A stretch of 64,000 bases of DNA from VAZQ01 sp963739175 (GTDB lineage Bacteria > Pseudomonadota > Alphaproteobacteria > Rhizobiales > Xanthobacteraceae), in NCBI GenBank assembly GCA_963739175.1, contig CAVTZH010000001.1, positions 1,481,234 through 1,545,233 on the forward strand, in the 5' to 3' direction. Every line of letters begins with the position of its first letter. Within the stretch, counting starts at the first letter, position 1. Below, in pieces: positions 9,242 through 18,675 of the stretch. Position numbers and translations under genes: made by a program. The notes beneath the pieces are model-generated. The model worked only from the letters and a program-made list of their open reading frames with translations, ran no database searches and was not told the DNA's origin.

Positions 9242-9768
9242 AGCACCATCACGACCTGACGGCCTTCGAAGCGCGGCTCCTGCTCGACCTTGGCGAACTT
9301 CGACGTGTCTTCCTTGACCCGGTTGAGCAGCGCGGTGCCGAGCTCCTGGTGCGCCATCTCACGGCCGCGGAAGCGCAGCGTGATCTTGACCTTGTCGCCT
9401 TCTTCGAAGAAGCGCTGCATCGAGCGCATTTTCACGTCGTAGTCATGATCGTCGATCATCGGCCGGAGCTTGATCTCCTTGACCTCGACGACCTTCTGCT
9501 TTTTGCGGGCTTCAGCCGCCTTCTTCTGCGCCTGGTACTTGTACTTGCCGTAGTCCAGGATCTTGCAGACGGGCGGGACCGAGTTCGGCGCGATCTCTAC
9601 CAGATCGAGTCCAGCTTCCTGGGCTCTGGCCAAGGCAATCTGGATGTCAGTCGGTCCATGGTTGTGGCCGGTCTGATCGATCAATTGGACTTCGCGGACT
9701 CGGATCTCCTCGTTGACACGCGGACCGTCTTTCTGGACGGGCGGCGGAGCTCTCATCGGACGACGAAT
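9229..9768 (-). CDS. infC: Translation initiation factor IF-3, with a probable ATT start
   Basis: IF-3 binds the 30S subunit and enforces start-codon selection. The frame shows VNEEIRVREVQLIDQTG, the central lysine-rich linker (KYKYQAQKKAAEARKKQK) and the C-terminal domain (VKEIKLRP...DYDVKMRSMQRFFEEGDKVKITLRFRGREMAHQELG). The first ATG is at 9756. However, AGGAGAG lies 8 bases upstream of an in-frame ATT at 9768, giving IRRPMRAPPPVQ, and too far from the ATG. A non-ATG (AUU) start is the classic autoregulatory feature of infC in other bacteria. I therefore set the start at 9768, for about 179 residues. Confidence 0.93.
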   Translation of the reverse strand: MRRPMRAPPPVQKDGPRVNEEIRVREVQLIDQTGHNHGPTDIQIALARAQEAGLDLVEIAPNSVPPVCKILDYGKYKYQAQKKAAEARKKQKVVEVKEIKLRPMIDDHDYDVKMRSMQRFFEEGDKVKITLRFRGREMAHQELGTALLNRVKEDTSKFAKVEQEPRFEGRQVVMVLAPR

Positions 9769-9986
9769 GGCCTGGCTCTCCTATGTTGTTGCACATGGCC
9801 CGCCGAAGGCGGGCCGCATCAAGGATCGTGACAAACCGGGCCCAAGTCAACGGCATTGCGAGCCGAATCGCGGTTTGGGCGCCGTTTGGATAACGAATGT
9901 TGCTCTCGTGCCGCTAGCGTCCCTCGGCTCGACGGGTTAACGGCGGCCGCTCAAATGGGTTGCAGTTCCAAGGGGTCAAGACCGGT

Positions 9987-11271
9987 TTAAGGCCGTCGGC
10001 GTTCCGCCATCTGCTCGTAGAGCCGAAGCGTCGGCTCGGCGGCGGCCTCGGCGTTGAAATTCGCCAGCACCCAGGCGCGCCCGCGCGCTCCGATCGCCGC
10101 GCGGGCGGGCTGCGGCAGCGAGAACAGCCGGACCAAAGCCGCTGCCAGCGCGACCGAATCGCCGGCCGAGAAGCGCAGCCCGGTCATGCGGTCCTCGGCC
10201 ACCGCCGGCGGCGCCAGCACCGCGTCCGGCCCGGCGCCGAGATCGGACACCACCACCGGCTTCGCCATCGCCTGTGCTTCGAGGATCGCCCGTTGCAGGC
10301 CCTCCGGCTGGTTCGCGGCATTGACCACCACCGTCGACTGCCGCAAAGGCCGCCGGCAGGTCGTCGGTCGCCCCGGCCATGCGGATGACCTCGGTCGTGC
10401 CGGTGGCGAGCACCAGGTCCCAGAGCTCGCCGGAGTAGCGCGACTTGCCCTGGTCCTCGCCGACGAACACGCACATGAAATCCTTCAGCCCCATCTCCTT
10501 GAGCCGGCGCACCGCGTCGACCACGACGTGGTGACCTTTGCGGCGGAGCATGCGGCCGACGGCCAGGATAACTTTGGTGTCGCCCTGCACGCCCCAGGCG
10601 CTTCGCACGGCATCGATGCGGTCCTGCGACACGCGCGCGGGATCGAATCGCTCGAAGTCGATGCTGGCCGGGATGACGGTGATGCGGTCCCAGGGCGTCT
10701 TGTAGCGCTCGACCACCAGCTCGGCGATCTGATCGCTGATCGCGACCACGCAATCGCCGCGCGCCATCACGCCGTTATAGAGCCGCTTGAACAGGTTCTG
10801 CTGGCGAAATCCTTTGTACCAGCTGGTGAGGAACGGAACGCCGGCGCGCCTGGCTGCGTAGTAGGCGCTCCAGGCCGGCGCGCGCGCATGCGCATGGATC
10901 ACGTCGCAGCGCTCATCGCGCACGATGCGCGCCAGCGCCAGCGCGTTGCGCACGATCGCGATCGGATTGGCGCGGTCGACATTCATCGGGATGAACGTCG
11001 CTCCCGCCGCGGTGACGTCGCCGACCAGGCGGCCGCCGCTCGACACCACGATCGGCCGGTGGCCGGCGGATGCGAGGATGCGCACGAGCTGAACGGTTCC
11101 CGAATCGGCGGCGCCGGCATGCAGGCTCGGCGTGACGATCAGCGTGGTGAGTTGTCTGCTGGGCGCGGCGACAGTGGCCTGCGATGCCGCGTCTTCGAGC
11201 GGCGCAAGCGTTGCAGCTCGATCCGCTCCATGCATGAGGCCGACTGCAGATGGCTGCGAACTCACGGACAA
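9987..11271 (-). CDS. GT4-type glycosyltransferase, one frame disruption
   Basis: A protein of about 428 residues with two Rossmann halves. The N-terminal acceptor half contains SGTVQLVRILASAGHRP and DVIHAHARAPAWSAYYAARR. The C-terminal donor half contains KVILAVGRMLRRKGHHVVVDAV and NQPEGLQRAILEAQAMAKPVV, the E-x7-E region of GT4 enzymes. Near 10337 an extra base (GCGGCAGTCGACG, expected GCGGCATCGACG) breaks the frame just before STVVVNAAN. A soluble cytoplasmic or peripheral enzyme acting on envelope polysaccharide or lipid is likely. The start is uncertain: TTG 11271 or GTG 11265, neither with a strong ribosome-binding site. It follows a paralogous gene by 51 bases. Confidence 0.82.
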
Positions 11272-11322
11272 CGCCCCGCCGATTCTGCGAACCGTCGTCG
11301 GTTCGCCCTTTATGTTTCCCCG

Positions 11323-12551
11323 CTAGAGATCGCGCGCCAGCAGCGACGTATAGACCGACCGCATCGCCTCGGCAACGCTCTCCGGCGAAAACATGTATTC
11401 GGCGAATTGCCGCGCGCGCGCGGACATCTGCCGATAGGCGCCGGCATTCATCGCGAGCGCGGCGCCCAAGCGCTTGCGCGAACTCGGCCGGATCGCCGGG
11501 ATTTGCCACCCATCCGGTGCGCACATCCTCCGGCATGCGTGGCGGCGCGACGACATGCTCGGCGAGCATGCCGATGTCGCTCGTGATGACCGGCCGTCCC
11601 ATCGCCTGCGCCTGCGCGACGACGCGCCCGAGCAGCGGCGCCTCGATTGCCGGAACCAGCGACGAAGTCGGCGGCCGCGAACGCGGCCGGCATGTCGTCG
11701 CAATGCCCGGTCATCCGGATCAAGTCGTCGACGTCCATGCTCTGCGCGCGCTTGAGAACGTCGCGCGCGTATTTGGCGTGGGTCGTGTCTTCGCCGATGA
11801 CGGCGAACACGAATTCACGCGTGCCGCTGTCGACCAGCGCGCGCGCGATCTCAGGCAGCAGCGCCTGGCCGTTCCACGGGGCGACGCGTCCGGGAACCAT
11901 GATGACGCGGTCATCGGGCGCGACGCGCCAGCGTTCGCGCTGCGCATCCGCGCGTTCGGTCGACACCGCGGTGGGATCATAGGTCGCGGTGTCGATCACG
12001 CGCGGCACGATGGTGATCTGCTCGGTGCGCAGGCCGAAACGCTCCACGATCGGCAGCGCCGAATAGTTCGACGGCGCGATCACGCGGTCGCCCTGGGCCA
12101 GCGCGCCGGCATAGCGGCCGCGCATGCCGGAATAGATCGGAACGTCGGGCAACGAGGTGACCAGCCAGCAGGCGACCTGCGACGTCGCGGTGCGGGCGCT
12201 CCACGCCGCGCCGGCATCATAGGCATGGATGATATCGATGCGCTCATGCCCGATCAGATGCTCGAGGTCGCGCGCATTGCGCCGCAGCCGCAACGGATTG
12301 GTGCTCGCGTTGACCATCGGGATCCATTCGCCGCCGGCGGTGGTCAATTCGTTCACCAGCGTCCCTCCTTCCGCCGCCACCAGCGCGCGGGCGCCGGCCA
12401 GCAGCAGCACATGCGCGATGTTGAGCGCGCTGCGGGCCGCGGGCTCTTCGTCGAGCTTGGGCACGATCTGGAGGATCGTCGCACCGGCAAGGGTGCGCCG
12501 CGGGGTCGCCCGCTCGTCAAATCCGTCGCTCACGCGATCCGTCACAGTCAT
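11323..12551 (-). CDS. GT4-type glycosyltransferase paralogue, two frame disruptions
   Basis: A glycosyltransferase of about 409 residues with the same architecture as its downstream neighbour: ILQIVPKLDEEPAARSALNIAH, DIIHAYDAGAAWSAR, VIMVPGRVAPWNGQALLPEIARAL, and AQAMGRPVITSDIGMLAEHV. The two probably arose by duplication. Two extra bases disrupt the frame: near 11659 (TTCGTCGCTGGTTCC, expected TTCGTCGTGGTTCC) and near 11467 (GCGCTTGGGC, expected GCGCTGGGC). With both corrected the protein runs to LLARDL. The donor and acceptor are unknown; lipopolysaccharide or exopolysaccharide assembly is a guess supported only by family. Confidence 0.8.
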
Positions 12552-12657
12552 GGTTCAGGAACCGCCTGCGGCTGTCAGCACTCGACGCGTTGACTCTACG
12601 CTTGCTTCGGCTGCGGCCTGCGGCGAAACACTCTTACCGGAAATCAAGCGAGGCCGA

Positions 12658-13434
12658 ATGGACGATTCTTGCCTGAAAACGTTAAGTCTGGGAACTGGCC
12701 CGGCGGCGCGGCCGATTGCCGTCCGTGCGCGCGCCGGCGCCGCGCCCGGCCTGTTCTGGCTCGGCGGCTTCAAATCCGACATGCGGGGCACCAAGGCCGA
12801 GGCGCTCGACGCCTGGGCCGGCCGCAATGGCCGCGCCATGGTCCGCTTCGACTATTCCGGCCACGGCGAATCGGGCGGGACCTTCGCCGAGGGCACCATC
12901 GGGCGTTGGCTCGAGGAGAGCGTCGGCGGTGTTTCGCGCCTGCTGCACGGGTCCGCAGGTCGCGATCGGCTCGTCCATGGGCGGCTGGATGGCGCTGCTG
13001 CTGGCGCGCGAGCTGGCGCGGCAGGGCAATGGCGGCGGCCCCTCGCTCCGGGGCTGGTCCTGATCGCGCCGGCGGTCGACTTCACGGAAGAGCTGATGTG
13101 GAAGCGGATGCCGCCGGCGATCCAGCAGCAGATCACCGAGACCGGTGTCTGGACACGGCCGTCGGCCTACGACCCGGGCGGTTATCCGATCACGCGCACG
13201 CTGATCGAGGAGGGGCGCGACCATCTGCTGCTCGGCGGGATGATCGAGACCGGCTGCCCGGTTCGCATCCTGCAGGGCGTGCGCGATGAGGACGTGCCGT
13301 GGCAGCACGCGGTCGAACTGACCTCGCGCTTCGCCCGCGACGACGTCGTGCTCACGCTGGTGAAGGACGGCGACCACCGGCTGTCGCGCCCGGAGGACAT
13401 CGAGCGGCTGATTTCGGCGGTGGCTGAGTTCTAG
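12658..13434 (+). CDS. Alpha/beta hydrolase, two compensating frame disruptions
   Basis: A protein of about 258 residues. GLFWLGGFKSDM precedes the oxyanion region and FDYSGHGESGG follows, as in serine alpha/beta hydrolases. The nucleophile elbow GSSMGG is in a second frame. The acid (VRDEDVP) and catalytic His (KDGDHRLSRPEDIERL) are back in the first. An extra G near 12925 (AGCGTCGGCGGTG, expected AGCGTCGCGGTG) opens the excursion, and a missing G in the G-run 13050–13053 closes it. Substrate unknown; carboxylesterase or thioesterase activity is possible. ATG at 12658 follows GCGAGG. It is divergent from the glycosyltransferase pair. Confidence 0.82.
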   Translation: MDDSCLKTLSLGTGPAARPIAVRARAGAAPGLFWLGGFKSDMRGTKAEALDAWAGRNGRAMVRFDYSGHGESGGTFAEGTIGRWLEESVGGVSRLLHGSAGRDRLVHGRLDGAAAGARAGAAGQWRRPLAPGLVLIAPAVDFTEELMWKRMPPAIQQQITETGVWTRPSAYDPGGYPITRTLIEEGRDHLLLGGMIETGCPVRILQGVRDEDVPWQHAVELTSRFARDDVVLTLVKDGDHRLSRPEDIERLISAVAEF

Positions 13435-13436
13435 TC

Positions 13437-13483
13437 GGCATGACCCCGAAAAGTGGGAACCGGTTTTCGGATAAGGTCATGCC
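13437..13483. repeat. 47-bp intergenic palindrome
   Basis: GGCATGACC at the left end mirrors GGTCATGCC at the right end, enclosing CCGAAAAGTGG-GAA-CCGGTTTTCGG. This sequence type (GGCATGA..CCGAAAAGTGG..) is a very common dispersed repeat in Hyphomicrobiales genomes. It follows the hydrolase stop directly and may end its transcript. Confidence 0.75.
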
Positions 13484-13564
13484 CAACTAAGTCGCGACTG
13501 GTGTAGGCTCATTTCTCCAGGCGATGCGCCGTCACGCAAGAACGGCCGTTATCGGGAGGAACCG

Positions 13565-14530
13565 ATGCCGATCACGCGATGGCTCGCGGCGAGCGTGCTT
13601 GCGCTGTCACTGGCGCTTCCGGGCGCGGCCGGTGCGCAGGTCTCCGACTATCCGAACCGGAAGATCACCTTCATGGTCGGCTTCGCGCCCGGGCGGTGGC
13701 ATCGACACGTTTGCGCGCGTGCTGGCGCAGGGCCTGACCGAGCAGTTCAACTATTCGATCGTGATCGAGAACCGCCCCGGCGCGGCGTCGAATATCGCCG
13801 CCCGCGCGGTCGCGAACGCGGCGGCGGACGGCTACACGTTCCTGGTCACCGGCAACAGCCTCGCGATCAATCAGACCTACTACAAGAATCCCGGCTACAC
13901 GATCGCGAGCTCGCGCCGATCGCGTTCTCGGCGCGCGACAGCCTGGCGATCGCAGTCGCCGCCGGCAATCCGGCGCGCACGCTTGGCGAATTCTTGGCGG
14001 CGGCCAAGGCGAAGCCGATCAGCTACGGCTTCGGCGGATCGTCGGCGCGCATCGCGAGCGAATATGTATTCAAGGTGCTGGGCAAGCTGCCGGCGACGGC
14101 GGTGCCGTATCAGAGCGGCGCGCCGGCGCTGAACGCGTTGCTGGGCGGGCACGTCGACGTCGTGACGGGACCGATCGTGGAGATCTTCCCGCAGGTGCAG
14201 CAAGGGAAGCTCCGTGCGCTCGCGGTGACCGGCCCGAAACGCGCGCGGGTGCTGCCCGACGTGCCGACCTTGCGCGAAGCCGGGCTTGCCGGGATCGAGG
14301 TCTACGGCTGGAACGGCATTCTCGCGCCGGCGAAAATCCCGACCGAGATTGCGCTCAAGGTCAACACCGCGGTCAATGCGGTTGTTGCCACGCCGGGCGT
14401 CACCGAGCGCCTGCGCACGCTCGGCTACGAGCCGTATTCGCTTCCGCTCGCCGACGCGCCGGCGTTCCTGAAGGAGTCGATCGACGCCTGGGCGCAGATG
14501 ATGCGCGAAGCCGGCATCACGGGCGAGTAG
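13565..14530 (+). CDS. Bug-type tripartite tricarboxylate receptor, two frame disruptions
   Basis: A periplasmic solute-binding protein of the Bug/TctC family, about 322 residues. A Sec signal peptide (MPITRWLAASVLALSLALPGAAGAQ) is followed by YPNRKITFMVGFAPGGGID, DGYTFLVTGNS, and the family tail with LPDVPTLREAGLAG. GGGAGGAA precedes the ATG. The middle segment (IDTFARVLAQGL...NPGYTI) is in another frame: an extra G in the run 13691–13693 and a missing base near 13905 explain this. The ligand is likely a small carboxylate. No TctA/TctB membrane genes are nearby. It overlaps the convergent SDR gene by 14 bases. Confidence 0.85.
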   Translation: MPITRWLAASVLALSLALPGAAGAQVSDYPNRKITFMVGFAPGRWHRHVCARAGAGPDRAVQLFDRDREPPRRGVEYRRPRGRERGGGRLHVPGHRQQPRDQSDLLQESRLHDRELAPIAFSARDSLAIAVAAGNPARTLGEFLAAAKAKPISYGFGGSSARIASEYVFKVLGKLPATAVPYQSGAPALNALLGGHVDVVTGPIVEIFPQVQQGKLRALAVTGPKRARVLPDVPTLREAGLAGIEVYGWNGILAPAKIPTEIALKVNTAVNAVVATPGVTERLRTLGYEPYSLPLADAPAFLKESIDAWAQMMREAGITGE

Positions 14531-15409
14531 TAGCGAGCGGCTCGCGCGCTTCGTAGCCCTCGTCGAACAGCGCGCGCAGGCCTTCGCGGTAGGTCGGATA
14601 GCGCAGCGTCACACCGAGCGCGCTCTTGAGCTTGCTGTTCTTCACGCGCACGCAGCCGGCATAGAAGCTGAGCGCCATCGGCGTGAGGATTTTCTGCGCC
14701 TCTTCCATCGACAATTCTTGCGGCGGATCGATGCCGAGCAGCTTCGCCGCCATCAGCACCTGGTCGGAATAGGGCGCGGGCTCGTCGTCGGTGACGTTGA
14801 AGATGCCGTCGGCGCTTGCGCGCGAACGCGGCATCGATCGCCTGCGCGATGTCGGCGACGTGGATGCGGTTGAACACGTGCCCCGGCTTGGCGACACGGT
14901 GGGCACGGCCGGTCAGCAGCCGCGTGAACACGTTCTGCCCCGGTCCGTAGATGCCGGCGAGCCGCAGCACCGCGACCGGAACGCCGCGCTTGCTGCCCGA
15001 GCGCCTGCCAGGCCTGCTCGGCGCGTAGCCTCGCGCCGCCGCGCGCATGCGCCGGTATGGTCGTCGCGGTTTCGTCGACCCAGGCGCCGTCGTGGTCGCC
15101 ATAGACGCCGAGCGAGGAGAGATAGACGATCGATTCGAGCTTCGGCGCCGCCGCGATGGCGCTTTCCAAAGCATTAAAGATCGGATCGCCGGTTTCATTG
15201 GGCGTGGCTGAAAGCAGCAGATGCGTCGCCGCCGCGACGGCGCTGCGCACCTCGTCCGAAGGAGAGGCGGCATCGAATGCCAGCATCTCGACGCGGCCGG
15301 CGGGCTTCGGCGTTCGCGACGTCCCGATGATGCGCTCGAAGCGCGCGCCGAACTCGGCGACGTAGAAGCGCGCGCAATAGCCGAGGCCGAGGCAGAGCAG
15401 CGTCGCCAT
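14517..15409 (-). CDS. SDR-family NAD(P)-dependent epimerase-like protein, two frame disruptions
   Basis: A protein of about 297 residues of the extended SDR/YeeZ-like group. The N-terminus MATLLCLGLGYCARFYVAEFG is a Rossmann dinucleotide-binding segment. YLSSLGVYGDHDGAWVDET contains the SDR active-site Ser region, and LRLAGIYGPGQNVF and GIFNVTDDEPAPY follow. The three parts lie in three frames. An extra base in the C-run 14995–14997 (CTCGGGCAGC for CTCGGCAGC) and one near 14816–14824 account for the breaks. The ATG directly follows the queG stop (TGAATG), so the gene is probably coupled to queG. Substrate unknown. Confidence 0.82.
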
Positions 15410-16555
15410 TCAAGCCGTCGCGCCTGCGCGAACGTTGGCCCATTCCTCGCGCACGGCGGGATCGGTTTCCCTCTCGAACCTGCCGGCATGGGCGGCGAGC
15501 CGCGCCGGATCGAGCCGGGAAAGCGCCCACACCGCGGCGCCGCGCACCAGCGGCGAGGCGTCGTCGAGCAGCCGCTCGGCGTCGCTCGCCATTGCAACGT
15601 CGCCGGAATTGCCGATCGCGATCAGCACGTTTCGGATGAAGCGGTCGCGCCCGGTGCGCTTCACCGGCGATTTCGTGAACAGCGCGCGGAAGCTCGCATC
15701 GTCGAGCCGCGCCAGCTCCGAGAGCTGCGGCGCGCGCAGGCTCTCGCGCGCGGACAACTTCGCCTCGCGGCTCGCCTGCGCATATTTGTTCCACGGGCAT
15801 ACCGCGAGGCAATCGTCGCAGCCGTAGATGCGGTTGCCCATCAGCGCGCGCAGCTCGTGCGGGATCGGGCCCTTGTGCTCGATGGTGAGATAGGAGATGC
15901 AGCGCCGCGCATCCAGGCGGTACGGCGCGGGGAACGCCGCGGTCGGGCAGACGTCGAGGCAGGCGCGGCAGCTGCCGCAGTGGTCGGCCTCGCGTTCGTC
16001 CGCCGGCAGCGCGAGGGTGGTGAAGATCGCGCCCAGGAACAGCCACGAGCCGAACTCGCGCGACACGAGATTGGTGTGCTTGCCCTGCCAGCCGAGGCCG
16101 GCCTGCTCGGCGAGCGGCTTCTCCATCACAGCGGCGGTGTCGACGAACACTTTTACGTCTATTGGCGCATCACCGCCTGCCTCGGCCGTCAGCCAGCGCG
16201 CCACCGCCTTCAGCCGCGGCTTGATGATCTCGTGATAGTCGACGCCCTGCGCATAGACCGAGATCGCGCCGTGCGCGCGTTGCTTCAGGATCGCCAGCGG
16301 ATCGGCGTCGGGGCCGTAGTTCATGCCGAGCATGATGACCGAGCGCACCTCCGGCCACAGCGCGCGCGGATCGCCGCGCCGCGTCGCCGTGGTCTCCATC
16401 CACTCCATGTCGCCGTGGCCGCCGTCGGCCAGGAACAGCCGCAGCCGGTCGAGCGCGAGCGGGATGGAATCGGGGCGCGTCACGCCGATGACGTCGAAAC
16501 CCTGCGCGCGCGCCGCCTCGGCGAGCGCGGCCTTCAACGCGGCGGGATCGTTCAG
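15410..16555 (-). CDS. queG: Epoxyqueuosine reductase
   Basis: QueG performs the last step of queuosine synthesis, reducing epoxyqueuosine in tRNA with cobalamin and two [4Fe-4S] clusters. About 381 residues. The cluster motifs CGSCRACLDVCPTAAF and GCDDCLAVCPWN are complete. GWQGKHTNLVSREFGSWLFLG is the cobalamin-domain signature, and the C-terminal HEAT-like repeats (SPLVRGAAVWALSRL) are present. The start is unclear: no ATG/GTG is well placed. A CTG at 16555 overlaps the GST stop and would give LNDPAALKAAL, which aligns with where the family starts; TTG 16537 is the alternative. A lost ATG through sequence error is possible. Confidence 0.92.
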   Translation of the reverse strand: MNDPAALKAALAEAARAQGFDVIGVTRPDSIPLALDRLRLFLADGGHGDMEWMETTATRRGDPRALWPEVRSVIMLGMNYGPDADPLAILKQRAHGAISVYAQGVDYHEIIKPRLKAVARWLTAEAGGDAPIDVKVFVDTAAVMEKPLAEQAGLGWQGKHTNLVSREFGSWLFLGAIFTTLALPADEREADHCGSCRACLDVCPTAAFPAPYRLDARRCISYLTIEHKGPIPHELRALMGNRIYGCDDCLAVCPWNKYAQASREAKLSARESLRAPQLSELARLDDASFRALFTKSPVKRTGRDRFIRNVLIAIGNSGDVAMASDAERLLDDASPLVRGAAVWALSRLDPARLAAHAGRFERETDPAVREEWANVRAGATA

Positions 16556-17244
16556 AAGTCGAGGTCGGCGTAGGTCTTTGACGGCGGGATGCCGGCCATG
16601 GTCTCGATCAGCAGCGGACGGAACGACGGCCGCGACTTCAGCCGCGCGTACCAGTTCTTCGCTGTTTCGTCTTCGGTCCAAGGCACATCGCCCAGATAGT
16701 CGGCCGCCGACAGGTGCGCGGCGGCGGCCAGGTCGGCATAGGTCAGTTCGTTGCCGGCGAGCCAGTCGCGCGACCGTACCAGCCATCCAATATAAGCCAG
16801 ATGATAGCGAATGTTATGGCGCGCCGCCCGGATCACCTCGGTGTCGGGCGAGCCGCCGCCCTGGTCCAGCGGCAAATGGCGCTTGTAGAAGCGCTCGACC
16901 GTTAACGGCCCGCTGACCTCGGCGAAGAACTTGTCGTTGAACCAGCTCATCAGCCGGCGGACTTCCACCCGGGGGCCGGCCTCCTGCGGCATCAGCCGGC
17001 GGTCGCCGGCGTTGGCGCCGTGCACCTCGTCGAGGAACTCGGCAATGATCGGCGCGGTCGGCACCGGCGGCTGGCCCTCGTCGACCAGCACCGGCGTGGT
17101 GCCGGCGGGGTTGATCACCAGGAAGTCGCGCCGCCGCTCCCAGGTCCGCTCCTCGATCAGGCGCGCCTCCATGCCGTACTCGTTGAGCACGAGCCGCACG
17201 AAGCGCGAATGCGGGCAGAATGGGTGGTGAAACAGCGTGGACAT
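16552..17244 (-). CDS. Glutathione S-transferase family protein
   Basis: 230 residues. The N-terminal thioredoxin-like domain is FHHPFCPHSRFVRLVLNEYG...INPAGTTPVLVD, with FCPHS in the position of the active-site Ser/Cys motif and the cis-Pro of the TTPVL turn. The helical C-terminal domain ends LKSRPSFRPLLIETMAG. The protein probably conjugates or reduces small electrophiles; the substrate is unknown. ATG at 17244. It overlaps the proposed queG start by about 4 bases, suggesting the two are co-transcribed. Confidence 0.88.
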   Translation of the reverse strand: MSTLFHHPFCPHSRFVRLVLNEYGMEARLIEERTWERRRDFLVINPAGTTPVLVDEGQPPVPTAPIIAEFLDEVHGANAGDRRLMPQEAGPRVEVRRLMSWFNDKFFAEVSGPLTVERFYKRHLPLDQGGGSPDTEVIRAARHNIRYHLAYIGWLVRSRDWLAGNELTYADLAAAAHLSAADYLGDVPWTEDETAKNWYARLKSRPSFRPLLIETMAGIPPSKTYADLDF

Positions 17245-17451
17245 GAAAGGGTGTTAGCGAATCCGGGGGGCCAGTGCCATCGGCAATCGAAGGTCCTAGG
17301 ATGTGCAATCGTTCGGCGGCAATTTTCGGGCTTTTTCATTGCCATCGGGTTGATGTTGGGGGAAAAGCGGCCCGGGACGGTTTCATGCTGAGAAGCGATC
17401 GGGCAAGCCGACAACGATCGGCCGGCTTCGCCCCGCGCTGGAGTTTTTCCG

Positions 17452-18258
17452 ATGTCGCTCGATATCCTCAAAGCCTTCCTCCTCGGCGTGATCGAGGGTC
17501 TCACCGAATTCCTGCCGGTATCATCGACCGGGCACCTGCTGCTGCTGGAACGGTTCTTCGGCTTCGACGACGACCAGTTCGGCAAGACCTTCGTGGTGCT
17601 GATCCAGCTCGGCGCGATCCTGGCGATCCTCTCGATCTATTTCATGCGGCTCTGGAAGATTGCGCTCGGCTTCTTCACCGATCCCGCCGCGCGCCGCTTC
17701 GTCATCGGCGTGCTGATCGCATTCCTGCCGGCGGCGATCATCGGCGCGCTCGCGCACGGCTTCATCAAGGACGTATTGTTCAATGCCTGGGTGGTCTGCT
17801 TCACGCTGATCGTCGGCGGCGCGATCCTGCTGTGGGTCGATTCGCTCGATCTCAAGCCCGTGCATCATGACGCGACGCAGTTCCCGCTCGGCACCTATCT
17901 GATCATCGGGCTGGCGCAGTGCCTGGCGATGATCCCGGGCGTGTCGCGCTCGGGCACCACCATCGTGTCGGGGATGCTGCTCGGCGCCGACAAGCGCTCG
18001 GCGGCGGAATTCTCGTTCTTCCTCGCGATCCCGACCATGGCCGGCGCGTTCACCTACGATCTCTACAAGAACCATTCGCTGATGACCGCCGACAACATCA
18101 TGCTGGTCGTGGTCGGCTTCGTCACGTCGTTCGTGGTGGCGTTCTTCGTGGTGAAGACGCTGCTCGACTATGTGACGCGCCACGGCTTCGCGCTGTTCGC
18201 GTGGTGGCGCGTGCTGGTCGGCTCGCTCGGGCTGATCGGTCTGGCCGCGGGCTACTAG
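17452..18258 (+). CDS. uppP: Undecaprenyl-diphosphatase
   Basis: An integral membrane enzyme that dephosphorylates undecaprenyl pyrophosphate to recycle the lipid carrier of peptidoglycan and other envelope polymers; its loss increases bacitracin sensitivity in other species. 268 residues, the normal size, with about seven to eight transmembrane helices. The two BacA/UppP signatures are present: EGLTEFLPVSSTGHLLL near the N-terminus and MIPGVSRSGTTI (about residues 160–171). The frame is intact. A 207-base spacer separates it from the divergent GST gene. Confidence 0.95.
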   Translation: MSLDILKAFLLGVIEGLTEFLPVSSTGHLLLLERFFGFDDDQFGKTFVVLIQLGAILAILSIYFMRLWKIALGFFTDPAARRFVIGVLIAFLPAAIIGALAHGFIKDVLFNAWVVCFTLIVGGAILLWVDSLDLKPVHHDATQFPLGTYLIIGLAQCLAMIPGVSRSGTTIVSGMLLGADKRSAAEFSFFLAIPTMAGAFTYDLYKNHSLMTADNIMLVVVGFVTSFVVAFFVVKTLLDYVTRHGFALFAWWRVLVGSLGLIGLAAGY

Positions 18259-18270
18259 CGCGCAATTGTG

Positions 18271-18675
18271 CTATTCGGCGTCGATCGCACTCATCAGCAG
18301 ATGTGAGCCGTGAACAAACGTCGAGTAGCCGGAAATCGTATACGTATAGGAGCTCGGCGAGGCCACCGCTCTGGCAAACTTGACGACAGCTTCTGTGCGG
18401 TTGGTCGCGTTTAGCGCCTTGAGGATGGCGGTAACGTGATTTTTCACCGTCGGCTCTGCCAAGTTCAAGCTCCGGCAGATCGCCTTGTTGCACTTCCCTT
18501 GCATCATCACCGCCAGGACCTCACGCTGGCGCGGCGTGAGACGGCGGATCGCATCGAGCGTCGTACCGGTCGCACCGGCAGCGGACGAGGGCGGGTTTGA
18601 CGCCGGTGCCGGTTTGTACACCGGAGCCGCACCATTAAAGGTTCCAAAATTCCGTTGATCTTCTAGAGGGCACAT
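18271..18675 (-). CDS. Orphan LuxR/NarL-type DNA-binding regulator
   Basis: About 134 residues from ATG 18675 (GGAG 8 bases upstream); an ATG 45 bases further up is also possible. Residues ~45–105 form the LuxR helix-turn-helix: LTPRQREVLAVMMQGKCNKAICRSLNLAEPTVKNHVTAILKALNATNRTEAV. The recognition helix includes TVKNHV. The family normally has an N-terminal receiver or ligand domain; here only a short Pro/Ala-rich segment precedes it. It is therefore a stand-alone output domain. The tail (SSYTYTISGYSTF) is unusual. It converges on uppP with a 12-base gap. Confidence 0.8.
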   Translation of the reverse strand: MCPLEDQRNFGTFNGAAPVYKPAPASNPPSSAAGATGTTLDAIRRLTPRQREVLAVMMQGKCNKAICRSLNLAEPTVKNHVTAILKALNATNRTEAVVKFARAVASPSSYTYTISGYSTFVHGSHLLMSAIDAE

